DNA of 5,651 bases from Lachnospiraceae bacterium (GTDB lineage: Bacteria; Bacillota_A; Clostridia; Lachnospirales; Lachnospiraceae): contig JAGAES010000034.1 of the NCBI GenBank assembly GCA_017613055.1, positions 1 to 5,651 on the forward strand, given 5' to 3'. A program made the translations under genes and the position numbers. This document shows positions 5,310-5,651 of the stretch, in pieces (the first letter of the stretch is position 1; each line of letters starts with the position of its first letter). A model generated the notes under the pieces. It was not told the DNA's origin. It ran no database searches and was given only the letters and a program-made list of their open reading frames with translations.

Positions 5310-5651
5310 ATGGGCGCTAGAAGGATGCGAAAAGAAAAGAAGAGCGAGGAGAAGAGCACGAAGAAACTGCCTTTCTACGTGTACGGGATTGCTGCGATTG
5401 TGCTGGCGGTCGGCGTTTACCTTGTGATGAAGCTGTTCGTCCTGAACCCGAACCGCTCCGCGAAGAAGGTGAGCGAGGCTGCATTCCGCGCGATTTACAT
5501 GGATGTGGACTTCAAGGAATTCAAAGACCGCACGATCTTCAGCGACAACTGCCAGAAGTATCTTCGGATGGAAGTGGCATGGGAGCTTGCGGAGAGCGAG
5601 GCGAAGTTCGCGGAGATGAAGGGCGAGGTGGATTTCACGATGAAGGTGGAA
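5310..5651 (+). CDS. Single-pass membrane protein, 5' part only (runs off the window)
   Basis: An open frame of 114 codons from ATG 5310 to the window end with no stop. It begins with a very basic, lysine-rich cytoplasmic segment (1-20), then one membrane helix (about 21-45) and a charged, probably extracytoplasmic domain. After the helix, LVMKLF, an NPN and a Ser/Lys-rich stretch resemble LVKLLF, NGP and the following part of the zinc-ribbon protein just upstream, so the two may be distant paralogues; this is a by-eye impression. It has no zinc ribbon. Codon use is GC-rich like the RT and carboxypeptidase, unlike its upstream neighbour. No clear promoter was found in the 79-nt gap, so it may depend on read-through of the terminator. 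Function unknown. Confidence 0.8.
   Translation, partial: MGARRMRKEKKSEEKSTKKLPFYVYGIAAIVLAVGVYLVMKLFVLNPNRSAKKVSEAAFRAIYMDVDFKEFKDRTIFSDNCQKYLRMEVAWELAESEAKFAEMKGEVDFTMKVE

Overview
The window looks like chromosomal DNA from a fairly GC-rich member of the Clostridia, probably Lachnospiraceae-like. This rests on Gram-positive style Shine-Dalgarno sites, strong TTGACA/TATAAT-type promoters, compact intrinsic terminators, a membrane-anchored D-Ala-D-Ala carboxypeptidase and small zinc-ribbon membrane proteins. It is an inference from style and protein families, not from a marker gene.

Layout. (1) 65-1309 (+): a reverse transcriptase (RT) of about 414 residues with YSDD active site and an unusual motif B. 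Its likely SD and TTG start are folded into a terminator-like hairpin. (2) 1314-2837 (+): a penicillin-binding-protein-5-like carboxypeptidase with signal peptide and C-terminal membrane anchor, 4 nt after the RT stop. It has a possible promoter of its own placed so that the transcript could be leaderless. (3) 2842-2868: a perfect 11-bp hairpin shared as terminator by the converging units. (4) 2874-3569 (-): araD, L-ribulose-5-phosphate 4-epimerase, preceded at 17 nt by 3587-4327 (-), a ZnuC-like metal ABC transporter ATPase with no permease gene beside it. Both are served by an excellent promoter at 4366-4394. (5) 4328-4513: a divergent control region with promoters on both strands and a 16-bp palindrome. 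(6) 4514-5230 (+): a zinc-ribbon, single-pass membrane protein with four perfect 12-bp repeats, then a strong terminator. (7) 5310-5651 (+): the start of another single-pass membrane protein that runs off the window.

How the genes relate. The RT and carboxypeptidase are close enough to be read together, but no shared pathway is evident. The ATPase and epimerase probably form one transcript. The two terminal membrane proteins may be distant relatives. The RT is the best candidate for something undescribed: it has no maturase or endonuclease domain, no visible template/variable repeat pair and no recognisable retron RNA, and its base composition matches its neighbours. Its RNA partner, if any, would lie mostly upstream of base 1. 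No mobile element, CRISPR array, tRNA or rRNA was seen, and no gene-free stretch exceeds 300 bases.
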